A stretch of DNA of 36,222 nucleotides from NCBI GenBank assembly GCA_030041305.1, contig JASHOC010000287.1, forward strand, positions 1-36,222, written 5' to 3'. This DNA comes from Acidobacteriaceae bacterium (GTDB lineage: Bacteria > Acidobacteriota > Terriglobia > Terriglobales > Acidobacteriaceae). The position numbers were made by a program, and so were the translations under genes. Of this stretch, positions 19,225 to 27,653 are shown piece by piece (the stretch's first letter is position 1; each line of letters opens with the position of its first letter). The notes beneath the pieces are model-generated. The model had not been told where the DNA came from. It made no database searches and saw nothing but the letters and a program-made list of their open reading frames with translations.

Positions 19225-20102
19225 ATACTCTCGCGATTGACATTGGCGGAACTAAGTTCTCCATGGCGCTGTTTGAAGATGAGCGCATGGTTCTGCGCCA
19301 GACGCACGTCACACAACGGGACAGTGGTCGTAGCTGGATGCTCGAACAGATTTTAGCGATCGCCAAACTGTGGCGGAAGGATTCAGATTTCGACTGCTGC
19401 GGGGTAGGTTTCGGAGGCCCCGTGGACTTCCTATCGCAACGAGTCACCACTTCGAACGTCGTCGAAGGCTGGCGGGAATTCCCACTAGCATCATCGGTTC
19501 AGAATGAATTGGAAGTTCCGACAGTCATTGATAATGACGCCAACGTTGGGGCTCTGGGAGAGGCTATCTATGGCGCCGGCGCCGGTTGCGATCCCCTTTT
19601 CTATATGACCCTATCCACCGGGATTGGGGGTGGTCTCGTTTCCGGAGGACAGGTCTACCGCGGGGCAGATTCCTTTGCTGGCGAAATCGGACACATTACC
19701 GTCCGGCCGGGTGGTCCTCAATGTGCGTGTGGCGCCGAGGGCTGTTTGGAACGGATGTGTTCAGGCGTCTGGTTGGAAGCGGATCACGGGAAGAGCGCTA
19801 AGGATTTGCTCACCGATTCGGCCTTTGTGGAATGTTACGTCATCGATTTGGCCATCGGGATCAAATCCGCCATCCTTCTCCTTAACCCTGCACGAATCGT
19901 CATTGGAGGCAGTATAAGCAAAGCCGGTGATGCTCTATTCCTCCCTCTGCGCAAGGAATTGCGACGCCAGATCACATCCTGGTCACGGGCGCGCATAGAC
20001 GTCGTCCCTTCGACGCTTGGCGATGATGGTGTCCTCTATGGCGCCCTGGCTCTTGCTCAGTCTTCGCTCCGTCCGCAACACACGATGAAGAACCGACCAT
20101 AA
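19221..20102 (+). CDS. ROK family sugar kinase
   Basis: 293 residues. ATP-binding motif DIGGTK (7-12), catalytic Asp106 in IDNDANVG, STGIGGG (132-138), GEIGH (154-158) and the ROK zinc motif CACGAEGCLE (Cys168, Cys170, Cys175, with His158) are all intact, so it should be an active sugar kinase (glucokinase, N-acetylmannosamine or allose kinase type). No DNA-binding domain is present, so it is not an NagC-like repressor. An in-frame TGA at 19203 limits the start to TTG 19221 (or CTG 19218). It is convergent with the glycan-locus lyase gene at 20285, so it may phosphorylate a sugar released by that locus, which is inference. Confidence 0.9.
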   Translation: MNTLAIDIGGTKFSMALFEDERMVLRQTHVTQRDSGRSWMLEQILAIAKLWRKDSDFDCCGVGFGGPVDFLSQRVTTSNVVEGWREFPLASSVQNELEVPTVIDNDANVGALGEAIYGAGAGCDPLFYMTLSTGIGGGLVSGGQVYRGADSFAGEIGHITVRPGGPQCACGAEGCLERMCSGVWLEADHGKSAKDLLTDSAFVECYVIDLAIGIKSAILLLNPARIVIGGSISKAGDALFLPLRKELRRQITSWSRARIDVVPSTLGDDGVLYGALALAQSSLRPQHTMKNRP

Positions 20103-20284
20103 TAGCCCAGAAGACAAAGGAATGCTGGCACTGTCCGCGTAGGTCTTGAGCACAAGGGACCCGTAATGTCCAATAGAGAGGCGCCGCGCCACAGCAATCA
20201 CAAACGCATGCTGAACTCCGACCAATCGGCCAGTGCGACTAGCAGCGCCGGCATAATTGTCGCGCAGACAATCGACGTCCGGGT

Positions 20285-22045
20285 CTACCACCGCGCGAGT
20301 GGAATGACTTCTGCCTCTGCCGGCGCGAGAGACATCAGAATCGCCACGCGGGTTTGATCCGCGGCGTCGTGCACGGTCACGATCAGCTGATGGAAGCCGG
20401 GATTCGGTTGTTCCATTGGGGTGGCGACTGTGGACGATCCCTGGAAGTCTGCGGTTAGCGGCGCAAGAATCCGCACGTGCAGGGTTCTACCCTCTTTGCT
20501 GAGAACGGCTGTTTTGCCTTGAATAGCGATCCCCGCGTCCGTGGTGAGCTGCCAGCGGAGCTCATGCTGCTTTGCTTCTGGCGACCAGGCGACTTCGTCC
20601 TGAATGAGGACTCCTGTCTCGCGGACCAACCGGATGCCCCGGCGCACTGCGCTGGCATCGCTTGAGTAGGCCTGCCCAAGATCAAGGACGACCGACTGTG
20701 ACTGACCCTGGAAGCTGGCCTGGGCAATCGTGGTTTGGCCCAACGGATTTTGCAGATGACCGTTCAACATGAGCGTGCTGTGGGAGCGGTTATTGAGCCG
20801 GTAATAATTCCAGCGGCCTCCGCCGCGTCCATGATCCCAATAGCCCGGCAGATCGTAATCGTCAGGACCGAGATCGCTAGACCAGCGTACGCCGGCGGCG
20901 TCGAGCACGAAGGCGCCAAAATCGAGATGCGCGTGATCGGTCTGTCCGGAGCCTGCTTTGGCGCCTACGAAGAACGAATGCGGATCGTTCCAGGATGTTC
21001 GCATGCACGCGATCTCGGCGCGTTTGAAGGCGACGCCGCACGGAAGTTCGATGTGCTGCGTTGGCCGCTCCTGGTACCAGATGAGATCGAAAGCCTGGAC
21101 GCGATCGGGGTGCTCCTGGAGCCTGCGATGATTTTCGGCGACGCACTCAGGCAGCCGATAGCGCTGGCCGAGCCAGAAGAGAGAAGCCTGCGGCAGAGCT
21201 GCGACGTCTGCATCCGCGAAGTTAAAGTAGAGCCGGCTGGACCCAAGGCAATGCAGGGGAAAGAGTCCTGCCCGGTCGAGACCGGGGCGCTCCGCCAATC
21301 CAAAGTCGTGACCGAGGGAGGTCTCGAGGGCGTCGATGGTCAAAGCGCTGTACCAAGCGCTGTATTCCCAATAGTGCGGACCGCCCTCCCACGCGCCATC
21401 GGGCGCGAAGCTATCGAGAGCGATGGGAATGTTTTTGACGGACTGGGCGAGGATGGTCGAGGCCAACTCCGGCAGCGCATCGGCGACAGCGAGCGCGCCG
21501 ATGGCCAGTCCGCCATTGCAGACCAGATTCCAGTTGTGCGTGACGCGCACCCACCATTCGGGCTTCTCCTGAGCGCGGACACCGGGCACGAGGCCTTTCT
21601 CCACGAGAGTTTCCTCGAAAGCGCCGCGCTCGGCTTCCGAGAGCGCGTCATGCAGCCAGTCGAGGCCGATGGCGAAGGCGGTGCAGAGCTCGGCAGTATC
21701 GAGAAAGTGGCTTGGATTCCAGTGCGGGTATTCGCGGACGGCGAAGAGCTCCTGCTTGGCACGCTCTGCATACTGGGGAAGCTGGACAAATTGATAGGCC
21801 AGAGACAGCGTGGCTACGCGCGCGAAGATCTGCTGGGCCCGCTCAAGCATGCGTGGGCCGACGATGCGAAATTCGGTGGCAGGCTCGTTGAGTAGAGCAT
21901 CGGCTTGACGAAAAAGACGGCCTTTCAGGTTCTCGAACACGGCATCCGTCTCGAGGCCGGACTGCAACCTGAAGAGACGATCCTGGTTAAGAAACAGCCG
22001 CGGGTGCTTCGCTGCCAGCGCCGGCAGTGAAATGGGGCTATGCAT
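20285..22045 (-). CDS. Heparinase II/III-like polysaccharide lyase
   Basis: 586 residues. The N-terminal alpha-helical toroid (about 1-330) contains HNWNLVCNGG (170-179) and GPHYWEYSAWY (222-232), positions that carry the catalytic Asn/His/Tyr in this fold. The C-terminal beta-sheet domain has QTDHAHLDFGAFVLDA (368-383), the hallmark of Heparinase II/III-like proteins. There is no signal peptide, so it probably acts in the cytoplasm on imported uronic-acid-containing oligosaccharides; the real substrate cannot be read from sequence. The ATG overlaps the end of the preceding reductase gene by 8 bp (ATGCATAG), which implies coupling. It is the last gene of the operon. The 182 bp to the convergent kinase gene show no terminator. 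Confidence 0.85.
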   Translation of the reverse strand: MHSPISLPALAAKHPRLFLNQDRLFRLQSGLETDAVFENLKGRLFRQADALLNEPATEFRIVGPRMLERAQQIFARVATLSLAYQFVQLPQYAERAKQELFAVREYPHWNPSHFLDTAELCTAFAIGLDWLHDALSEAERGAFEETLVEKGLVPGVRAQEKPEWWVRVTHNWNLVCNGGLAIGALAVADALPELASTILAQSVKNIPIALDSFAPDGAWEGGPHYWEYSAWYSALTIDALETSLGHDFGLAERPGLDRAGLFPLHCLGSSRLYFNFADADVAALPQASLFWLGQRYRLPECVAENHRRLQEHPDRVQAFDLIWYQERPTQHIELPCGVAFKRAEIACMRTSWNDPHSFFVGAKAGSGQTDHAHLDFGAFVLDAAGVRWSSDLGPDDYDLPGYWDHGRGGGRWNYYRLNNRSHSTLMLNGHLQNPLGQTTIAQASFQGQSQSVVLDLGQAYSSDASAVRRGIRLVRETGVLIQDEVAWSPEAKQHELRWQLTTDAGIAIQGKTAVLSKEGRTLHVRILAPLTADFQGSSTVATPMEQPNPGFHQLIVTVHDAADQTRVAILMSLAPAEAEVIPLARW

Positions 22046-23042
22046 GCGGTTTGACCTGCGTGGCGAGAATCTGATCGATCGCGCTGAGCTCGCTATTGGA
22101 GAAAGCGAGGTTCTTCAGCGCACTGACGTTCTGTTCGAGCTGCTCGGGGCGGCTTGCGCCGATGATGACGCCAGTCATGACAGGATTGCGAAGCGCCCAG
22201 GCTATGGCCATCTGCGCTAAGGTCTGGCCGCGCTGCTTCGCGATCTCCCCGAGGCCGCGGATCTTTTCGAGCACCTGGGGGGTAATCTGTTCGGGTTTGA
22301 GGAAGACCGACCGCGCGGCGCGTGAATCTGCAGGAACGCCCGTGAGGTAACGATCGGTGAGCAGCCCCTGGGCGAGCGGACTGAAGGCGATGCAGCCGAC
22401 CTGCTCTTGATTCAGCACGTCGAACAGGCCCTGCTCCGGCGTGCGATGGAACATGGAGTACTTGACCTGATGAATCAGGCACGGCATGCCGAGCTGGCGC
22501 AGTATCTCGATCGCGCGTTTGGTCTGCGCAGAATCGTAATTGGAGATGCCGGCGTAGAGGGCCTTGCCCGAGCGGACCGCCTGATCGAGAGCCGCCATCG
22601 TTTCTTCTGCCGGCGTGTTGGGGTCGGGGCGATGCGAGTAAAAGATGTCGACGTAGTCGAGTTTCATGCGGCGCAGGCTCTGATCGAGGCTGGCCAGCAG
22701 ATATTTGCGGGAGCCCCAGTCTCCATAGGGCCCCGGCCACATGTCGTAGCCGGCCTTGGTGGAGATGATGAGCTCGTCGCGATATACGCCCAGATCGGAG
22801 GCCAGGACCTGGCCGAAAGTGGACTCGGCGGATCCCGGAGGCGGCCCATAATTGTTGGCCAGATCGAAGTGCGTAATTCCGAGATCGAACGCGCGCAAAG
22901 TGATGGCGCGACTGTTGGACAACTTGTCGACGCCGCCAAAGTTGTGCCACAAGCCGAGAGAAAGAGCGGGTAAGTGAATCCCGCTTCTTCCGCTCCGACG
23001 GTAGGGCATAGAGCTGTAACGATCTTCCCGTGCAAGATACAT
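22038..23042 (-). CDS. Aldo/keto reductase, YghZ (L-glyceraldehyde 3-phosphate reductase) type
   Basis: 334 residues, closely resembling E. coli YghZ along its whole length (LPALSLGLWHNFG, HFDLANNYGPPPGSAE, STKAGYDMWPGPYG, GKALYAGISNYD, VGCIAFSPLAQGLL, GVIIGASRPEQL). The catalytic tetrad is Asp60, Tyr65, Lys96 and His137. NADPH-dependent reduction of a small or sugar aldehyde is expected. I chose the ATG at 23042, with CGGGAG upstream, because the protein then begins MYLAREDRY like the family. It begins 22 bp after the isomerase-like gene and overlaps the lyase gene, so it is an operon member. Within this locus its substrate may be a keto-sugar or aldehyde from glycan breakdown. Confidence 0.92.
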   Translation of the reverse strand: MYLAREDRYSSMPYRRSGRSGIHLPALSLGLWHNFGGVDKLSNSRAITLRAFDLGITHFDLANNYGPPPGSAESTFGQVLASDLGVYRDELIISTKAGYDMWPGPYGDWGSRKYLLASLDQSLRRMKLDYVDIFYSHRPDPNTPAEETMAALDQAVRSGKALYAGISNYDSAQTKRAIEILRQLGMPCLIHQVKYSMFHRTPEQGLFDVLNQEQVGCIAFSPLAQGLLTDRYLTGVPADSRAARSVFLKPEQITPQVLEKIRGLGEIAKQRGQTLAQMAIAWALRNPVMTGVIIGASRPEQLEQNVSALKNLAFSNSELSAIDQILATQVKPHA

Positions 23043-23064
23043 AGCGATATCTCCCGGCCCTGGG

Positions 23065-23886
23065 CTACTCTGCGAAGACCCGGTCGCGCAGCGCGACGAG
23101 GAACTGCAGCGTTTTGGCCGATTCCGTGCGGTAGTCGAACGGCCCCGGAATGGTGTTGATCCAGGGGTGCGCCGACGAGACGGTGCGCTGATAGCCGACG
23201 TCGCGCAGCACTCGGAAGATATGGAGGATCTTCTCTGTGCAGTTGCCGTAATTGGGTTGATAAGTGTCTCCCTGGATGTGCACGTGCACGCAGTACGAGG
23301 AATCGATGGCGATGTCCTCGAAGGGCTCATCGACAGCGATGAAGTAGTTCAGGTCAGCCATGACGCGGATGTTGGACAAGCCTAGCCGCTTGACAAAAGC
23401 GAGACCATCCGAGTACTTGGGAAAGACCGTGCGTGGATTGGCAGTGGGCTCGAGAGCGATCAAGATGCCGTGCCTCTGCGCGTACTTGTTGATCATGCCG
23501 CAGTACTCGACGGCCTGATCGGCGGCCTTGGTTCTCGAGTAGCCGTCGGGCACGCCAAAGAAGTTGCCCCAGATGCCGGCAACCATGCCCGTACCCAGTT
23601 CGGCAAGGCGGCGGCAGTGCTGCTCCGCCTGCCGCTCCAGCTCCGCAAAGGGCGTGGGATTATTGCCCGTGATGCGCTCGTCTTTGAGCCAGTGGCTTGC
23701 CGCAGTGAAAGGGGGCTGCCGCCAGCTCTTGATCTCGTCGCGCTTCTTGCGCCACACCTCTTCGCCGTCGTATGGAAGCACGAGTTCGGTGATGGGCACC
23801 TCGGCAGCTTCCCATCCTGGAGCCAGCTCGAGGGGTGGTTTTTGGGCGACGTTGTCGATATTCAGTCCCAGCTTAAATTGCATCAT
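23065..23886 (-). CDS. Sugar phosphate isomerase/epimerase-like TIM barrel protein (second of a tandem pair)
   Basis: 273 residues of the xylose-isomerase-like TIM-barrel superfamily (IolE/UlaE/tagatose-epimerase type). Likely metal ligands are Glu146 (ALEPTANP), Asp178 (MADLNYF) and His201/203 (HVHIQGD). Other segments are SHWLKDE and AGIWGNFFGVPDGYS. It resembles its upstream neighbour through the chain and to the end (PFDYRTESAKTLQFLVALRD against EFDLTAETAKTLAYLRRLRD), so the pair arose by duplication. It starts at ATG 23886; a second ATG lies one codon on and the ribosome-binding site is weak. It lies 15 bp after its paralogue and 22 bp before the reductase gene. The exact reaction is unknown. 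Confidence 0.85.
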   Translation of the reverse strand: MMQFKLGLNIDNVAQKPPLELAPGWEAAEVPITELVLPYDGEEVWRKKRDEIKSWRQPPFTAASHWLKDERITGNNPTPFAELERQAEQHCRRLAELGTGMVAGIWGNFFGVPDGYSRTKAADQAVEYCGMINKYAQRHGILIALEPTANPRTVFPKYSDGLAFVKRLGLSNIRVMADLNYFIAVDEPFEDIAIDSSYCVHVHIQGDTYQPNYGNCTEKILHIFRVLRDVGYQRTVSSAHPWINTIPGPFDYRTESAKTLQFLVALRDRVFAE

Positions 23887-23901
23887 TGCATTTCTCTTGG
23901 G

Positions 23902-24708
23902 CTACTCGCTGTAGACTTCGTCGCGCAGGCGGCGCAGATAGGCGAGGGTCTTGGCGGTCTCGGCCGTCAGGTCGAACTCTCCGGGCCCGGTGCCGACCCA
24001 TGGACAGGCGCACGACACCCCGCCGCGATAGTCGATCTCGCGCAGGACGCGGAAGAAGGCCTTGTGCGTCTTCTCAAGATCGCCTACGCCAGGCTGTCCA
24101 TGATCACCGGCGATATGGCAGTGGAGGCAGCGCTCGGGCGCCAGCATGATGTCTTCGAAGGGCTGATTGAGCTTGAGGAAGTAGTTCATGTCGGCCATGA
24201 TTTGCACGTGCGGATGGTCGACGCGCTTCACGAAGTCGAGGCCTTCCTTATAAGTGGGCCACAGCGTGTCGGGATCGGCCATGGGCTCGACCATGATGTT
24301 GACGCCGAGGGGGCCGGCAATTTCACCCATCAGGTTCGCGTAACGAATCGCCTGATCCATCTGCCGCATCGGCGAGTATCCTTTCACCTTGGGAAACCAG
24401 AGGCCGTAGACTCCCGCCCTGGTGACGCCGATCTCGGCGAGGCGCTTGAGCGCGCGGCGGCTCCAGAACTCGAGCAACTCCCAGTCTGCGTTGGGGGTGG
24501 TGCAAGGCTTATTCAGCCAGTGGCTTGCTACCTCGATGGGCCCGATGCCGAACGCAGCCAGCTCTATCTTTCGATTCTCCCAGTCTTCATGCGTGATATA
24601 GGGGGAAACCAGCACCTCGGTGGGAATCTCGAACATCTCAAACCCCGGTGCAATTTTCGCCGGTTCCATCTTCGGTCCATCACCGAACAAGATCGATAGC
24701 TTGAACAT
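23902..24708 (-). CDS. Sugar phosphate isomerase/epimerase-like TIM barrel protein (first of a tandem pair)
   Basis: 268 residues, same fold and family as the gene that follows it. Likely metal ligands are Glu141 (MVEPMADP), Asp173 (MADMNYF) and His196/198 (HCHIAGD); SHWLNKP and GVYGLWFPKVKGYS align with the paralogue. AAAGGAAG lies 7 bases before the ATG. It is the first gene of a tight four-gene run (isomerase, isomerase, reductase, lyase) and lies 126 bp after the GH30 gene, so it may be cotranscribed with that gene or have its own promoter in the gap. Isomerisation or epimerisation of a released keto- or deoxy-sugar is inferred. Confidence 0.85.
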   Translation of the reverse strand: MFKLSILFGDGPKMEPAKIAPGFEMFEIPTEVLVSPYITHEDWENRKIELAAFGIGPIEVASHWLNKPCTTPNADWELLEFWSRRALKRLAEIGVTRAGVYGLWFPKVKGYSPMRQMDQAIRYANLMGEIAGPLGVNIMVEPMADPDTLWPTYKEGLDFVKRVDHPHVQIMADMNYFLKLNQPFEDIMLAPERCLHCHIAGDHGQPGVGDLEKTHKAFFRVLREIDYRGGVSCACPWVGTGPGEFDLTAETAKTLAYLRRLRDEVYSE

Positions 24709-24834
24709 ACCGCTTCCTTTCGCTCAGTCATTTTTCTGCTTGCTTTTTCATCCACGAATATCGTCGCCAAGAGAGGGGAGCCACAATCGGTCTGGCGCGA
24801 TCCTGCGCAGAGCCAGCGCCTTTGGGGGCATAAT

Positions 24835-26193
24835 TCACATTGCTCCTCGCCACTGAGCCGTCACCATGGAGTCTTTGGGAATCCGGATCTCGGCTATCTT
24901 GCCGGCATCCACCACCACCGGCGCCACGCGCTCTCTTCCGGGGTTGGTGAGGATCAGGACATTCGTGCCGTCAGGGTTCCGGAAGGCGACATGGGCGACG
25001 CCCTTCGGTCCGCCCCTTGACTGGATACGCACCGCGTCGCGATCGACCGCCGTGGCGAAGTGCGCGAGAGCCCAGTATTGCCCGCTGGGGATGATCTCAT
25101 GCGTGACGGAGTTTAAGGTGACGAGGCCGGCACAGGCAAAAGGCCCGATATTCGGAAAGCCTTTTTCATCCAGAGCCAGGTTCCAGGTGATGATGCATCG
25201 GGCCCAGTTCTTGAGTATGGCGATAAAGCGGGAGCCCCAGAAGACCCAGTTCGTCGTGAGCGCCGGGTCCGTAAGATCTTCCGGGCCCCCTTCGGTCCAG
25301 TACATGTGTTTTTCAGGATATGCCCGCTGAACAACAGACATGGCTGACGGTTGCCCGGCATAAGCGTGCCACGCGACTCCATCCACCATCCTGCGCATGG
25401 CGGGGTCCGAGAACTGGGATAAAACACGGCCCCAGAGATCAAAATTGTGGTCCAGAATCCAAATTTTAGGCGGGGTTTGCCGTTTGGCCATCTTTGGCCC
25501 GAGGTGCTGGGTAACGAAGAGGGTCTCGGAGCCCTGAGTCCAGATGCAGGCAGGCATCCTGCCTTCCTGATCGGTATCGACCTCGTTCTGCACCGAGACG
25601 GCGCCCACGTCGATGCCCATATCTGCGTAGGCATCGAGGAACTTGTCAAAGTACTCCGCGTAGGCAGCAAGATACTTGCGGCGCATGGAGCCACCGAACA
25701 AGGCGCCGCCAGCCTTCATCCAGCCGGGCGGGCTCCACGGCGACGCCACCAGGAACAGTTCGGGGTTGAGCTTCCTGGCTTCGCAGAGGATGGGCGCGAT
25801 GTAGGCGCGGTCGTGCTTGATGGTGAAGCATTTCAGCTCGGGATCGGGGCCGCGATCGGCGTAGCTGTAGGCCTTGGTCGCGTAATCACTGGAGCCGATG
25901 CAAATGCGGCAACAGTTCAGGCCCAGCCCGGATCGGCTGAAGACGCTGGCCAGGAACTCCTTTTTCTTTTCGGCTTCGAGCTTGTCGATCAGAAAGCAAG
26001 CCGCGTCGGTCAGGGCAGCGCCGAAGCCGAGGATGCTTTGATACGTCTTTCTGGAATCGATAGTGATCGCGCCGGAGACATCGCCGCCATGTGTGCGCAA
26101 TTCGACTTCTTCGAGAACTGCAAGCCGCCTGTCGTCATGCGTGACAAGGCTTCGGATACCCCCCTGCGAATCTGGCGTCGCTGCGCATTGCAT
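24835..26193 (-). CDS. Glycoside hydrolase family 30, cytoplasmic
   Basis: 452 residues, GH30 (glucosylceramidase/beta-1,6-glucanase clan). The acid/base Glu204 is in AVSVQNEVD and the nucleophile Glu301 in HMYWTEGGPED. The other family segments are QSILGFGAALTDAACFLID, GLNCCRICIGSSDYA, SPWSPPGWMKAGGALFGG and VAWHAYAGQP. The C-terminal beta-domain (QYWALAHFA to the end) is present. There is no signal peptide, in contrast to the second GH30 at 32735, which suggests intracellular hydrolysis of imported oligosaccharides. A 12-bp perfect palindrome lies 20 bp upstream of the ATG. GH30 members act on beta-1,6-glucan, beta-xylan, beta-fucoside or glucosylceramide linkages and I cannot choose between them. 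Confidence 0.92.
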   Translation of the reverse strand: MQCAATPDSQGGIRSLVTHDDRRLAVLEEVELRTHGGDVSGAITIDSRKTYQSILGFGAALTDAACFLIDKLEAEKKKEFLASVFSRSGLGLNCCRICIGSSDYATKAYSYADRGPDPELKCFTIKHDRAYIAPILCEARKLNPELFLVASPWSPPGWMKAGGALFGGSMRRKYLAAYAEYFDKFLDAYADMGIDVGAVSVQNEVDTDQEGRMPACIWTQGSETLFVTQHLGPKMAKRQTPPKIWILDHNFDLWGRVLSQFSDPAMRRMVDGVAWHAYAGQPSAMSVVQRAYPEKHMYWTEGGPEDLTDPALTTNWVFWGSRFIAILKNWARCIITWNLALDEKGFPNIGPFACAGLVTLNSVTHEIIPSGQYWALAHFATAVDRDAVRIQSRGGPKGVAHVAFRNPDGTNVLILTNPGRERVAPVVVDAGKIAEIRIPKDSMVTAQWRGAM

Positions 26194-26212
26194 ACTGGAA
26201 TCCGTCCTATAG

Positions 26213-26224
26213 ACAATCGATTGT
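26213..26224. promoter_or_regulatory. Palindromic operator candidate, LacI-type
   Basis: ACAATCGATTGT is a perfect 12-bp palindrome with the AAnCGnTT core typical of LacI-family operators. It lies 20-31 bp before the GH30 start codon inside an AT-rich promoter-like stretch (26213-26260), which stands out in this GC-rich window. No regulator gene is present in the window. I saw no second copy of the exact palindrome. Confidence 0.45.
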
Positions 26225-26370
26225 TTATTAATTATTAAATTTTATGCGCAACTTTTCAAGGCCGTCAAGGCGAAACCGCGGGATTTTCTCAAAAATCTTC
26301 AGCCCGTCCAAGCGAAGGTGGATTGGCGTTCGCCTGAAAGCGGTCCGACAGGCATGATCGAAGTCTTACG

Positions 26371-26479
26371 GCGGTTCTCCAATTCCCGTGGAGTTTTGAG
26401 GGGCGTGCCAGGTGGCGTTTTCTTGGGAAAAACGCCACTCAACGTTCGAGGTTCTGCTCTACACCAATTGGAGAACCGC
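26371..26479 (+). repeat. 109-bp palindromic dispersed repeat, copy 3 (MITE-like)
   Basis: Identical to the copy at 17318 over all 109 bp, including both 14-bp terminal inverted repeats and the internal hairpin. The left flank is TTACG and the right flank TATA. It lies between the last ABC ATPase gene and the GH30 gene, 146 bp upstream of the palindromic operator, and so divides the glycan locus into two transcription blocks. Confidence 0.9.
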
Positions 26480-26636
26480 TATAGCCAATCCGGCTGCCGA
26501 TTAGCTCGATGCCGTTCGCAAGGGCGCGGGCGTGGTTTCGAGGACGGGACCAGACCACCCGCCAATCCGCCCCGGAAAAGCCGGCACGCAACGGGCAAGC
26601 ACTATTGACGCCGCGTGGCGTGCGGACGGATTCCAT

Positions 26637-27653
26637 TCAGGCGCCTTGCAACTGCAGATCGAAGTGGCACGCGACCGTGTGTCCCGGGGCGGTGGCGCGC
26701 AGAGGCGGTTCCTCGCGCGCGCAGATCTCCTGGCGATAGGGGCAGCGCGCACGATAGGGACATCCGGCAGCGGTCCCTTCCTGGACGCGCGCGTGGTCTT
26801 GCGCGGGACGCTGGTGTGGCTGCGGCGTGGCGTCACCCCCTGGCTCGGGACGAGGCGCCGCGGCGATGAGCGACTCAGTATACGGATGCCGAGGCGTACG
26901 ATAGATGTCGCTCTTCATAGCGATTTCAGCGATGCGGCCGCCGTAAATCACGGCGACCGTGTCACAGAGATAGCGCACGACACCCAGATCGTGCGCAATG
27001 AACAGGTAGGTGACGCCAAGCTTCTGCTGCAGGTCGCGCATGAGATTTAGAATCTGCGCCTGCACCGAGACATCGAGGGCGGAGACCGCCTCGTCGGCCA
27101 CCACCAGCTCGGGGCGCGTGACCAGTGCGCGTGCAATGCCGATGCGCTGACGCTGCCCGCCGCTGAATGCGTGTGGATAGCGATCGAGGTGCTCGCGGCG
27201 CAGACCGACCAGTTCCGTGACCTCGGCAACGCGGTCGCGCATCTCACTGCGGGCAGTGTCGGGCGCGGCGCGCAGGGGCTCGCCAATGATGCGCGCGACA
27301 GTCATGCGCGGATCGAGGGAGCTGTAGGGGTCCTGGAAGATCATCTGAATTTTGCTCCGCAGAGGCCGCATCTGCTTGGGGCTCAGGGCGGCAAGGTCGA
27401 TCGTCTCCGAGGCTGGATCTGCGAAGAGGATGGCTCCCTGATCCGGCTCAACCACGCGCACAATCATTCTTCCGATGGTGGTTTTGCCGGAGCCGCTTTC
27501 GCCAACGAGGCCAAAGGTGCGGCCGCGCTCGACGGAGAAGCTGACCCGATCGACAGCGCGCACGACGCCATTTCCCGAGGCAAAGAATCCACCGCCCAGG
27601 CGATAGGACTTGGATAGATCGCGCACGGTGAGAAGACTCTTCTGCTCCGTCAC
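26637..27653 (-). CDS. Oligopeptide-type ABC transporter ATP-binding protein (DppF/OppF-like)
   Basis: 338 residues. Walker A GESGSGKTT, Q-loop IFQDPYSSLDP, signature FSGGQRQRIGIARAL, Walker B LVVADEAVSALDVS and H-loop FIAHDLG are all intact. The C-terminal oligopeptide-transporter extension carries the usual cysteines (CPYRARCPYRQEIC). I chose the GTG at 27653 because its GTGA overlaps the stop of the preceding ATPase gene and GGAGG lies 8 bases upstream; an ATG at 27677 would overlap by 28 bp. It powers import together with the second ATPase. The neighbours are glycan enzymes, so oligosaccharides are a more likely cargo than peptides. Confidence 0.92.
   Translation of the reverse strand: MTEQKSLLTVRDLSKSYRLGGGFFASGNGVVRAVDRVSFSVERGRTFGLVGESGSGKTTIGRMIVRVVEPDQGAILFADPASETIDLAALSPKQMRPLRSKIQMIFQDPYSSLDPRMTVARIIGEPLRAAPDTARSEMRDRVAEVTELVGLRREHLDRYPHAFSGGQRQRIGIARALVTRPELVVADEAVSALDVSVQAQILNLMRDLQQKLGVTYLFIAHDLGVVRYLCDTVAVIYGGRIAEIAMKSDIYRTPRHPYTESLIAAAPRPEPGGDATPQPHQRPAQDHARVQEGTAAGCPYRARCPYRQEICAREEPPLRATAPGHTVACHFDLQLQGA

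Noticed and set aside
20103..20284. Terminator between the convergent kinase and lyase genes
   Set aside because: No stem with a T-run was found on either strand.
20735..21895. 386-codon plus-strand open frame
   Set aside because: Antisense to the lyase gene, which has clear family motifs; long antisense frames are expected at this GC content.
23470..24699. 409-codon plus-strand open frame
   Set aside because: Antisense to the two isomerase-like genes; no recognisable domain.
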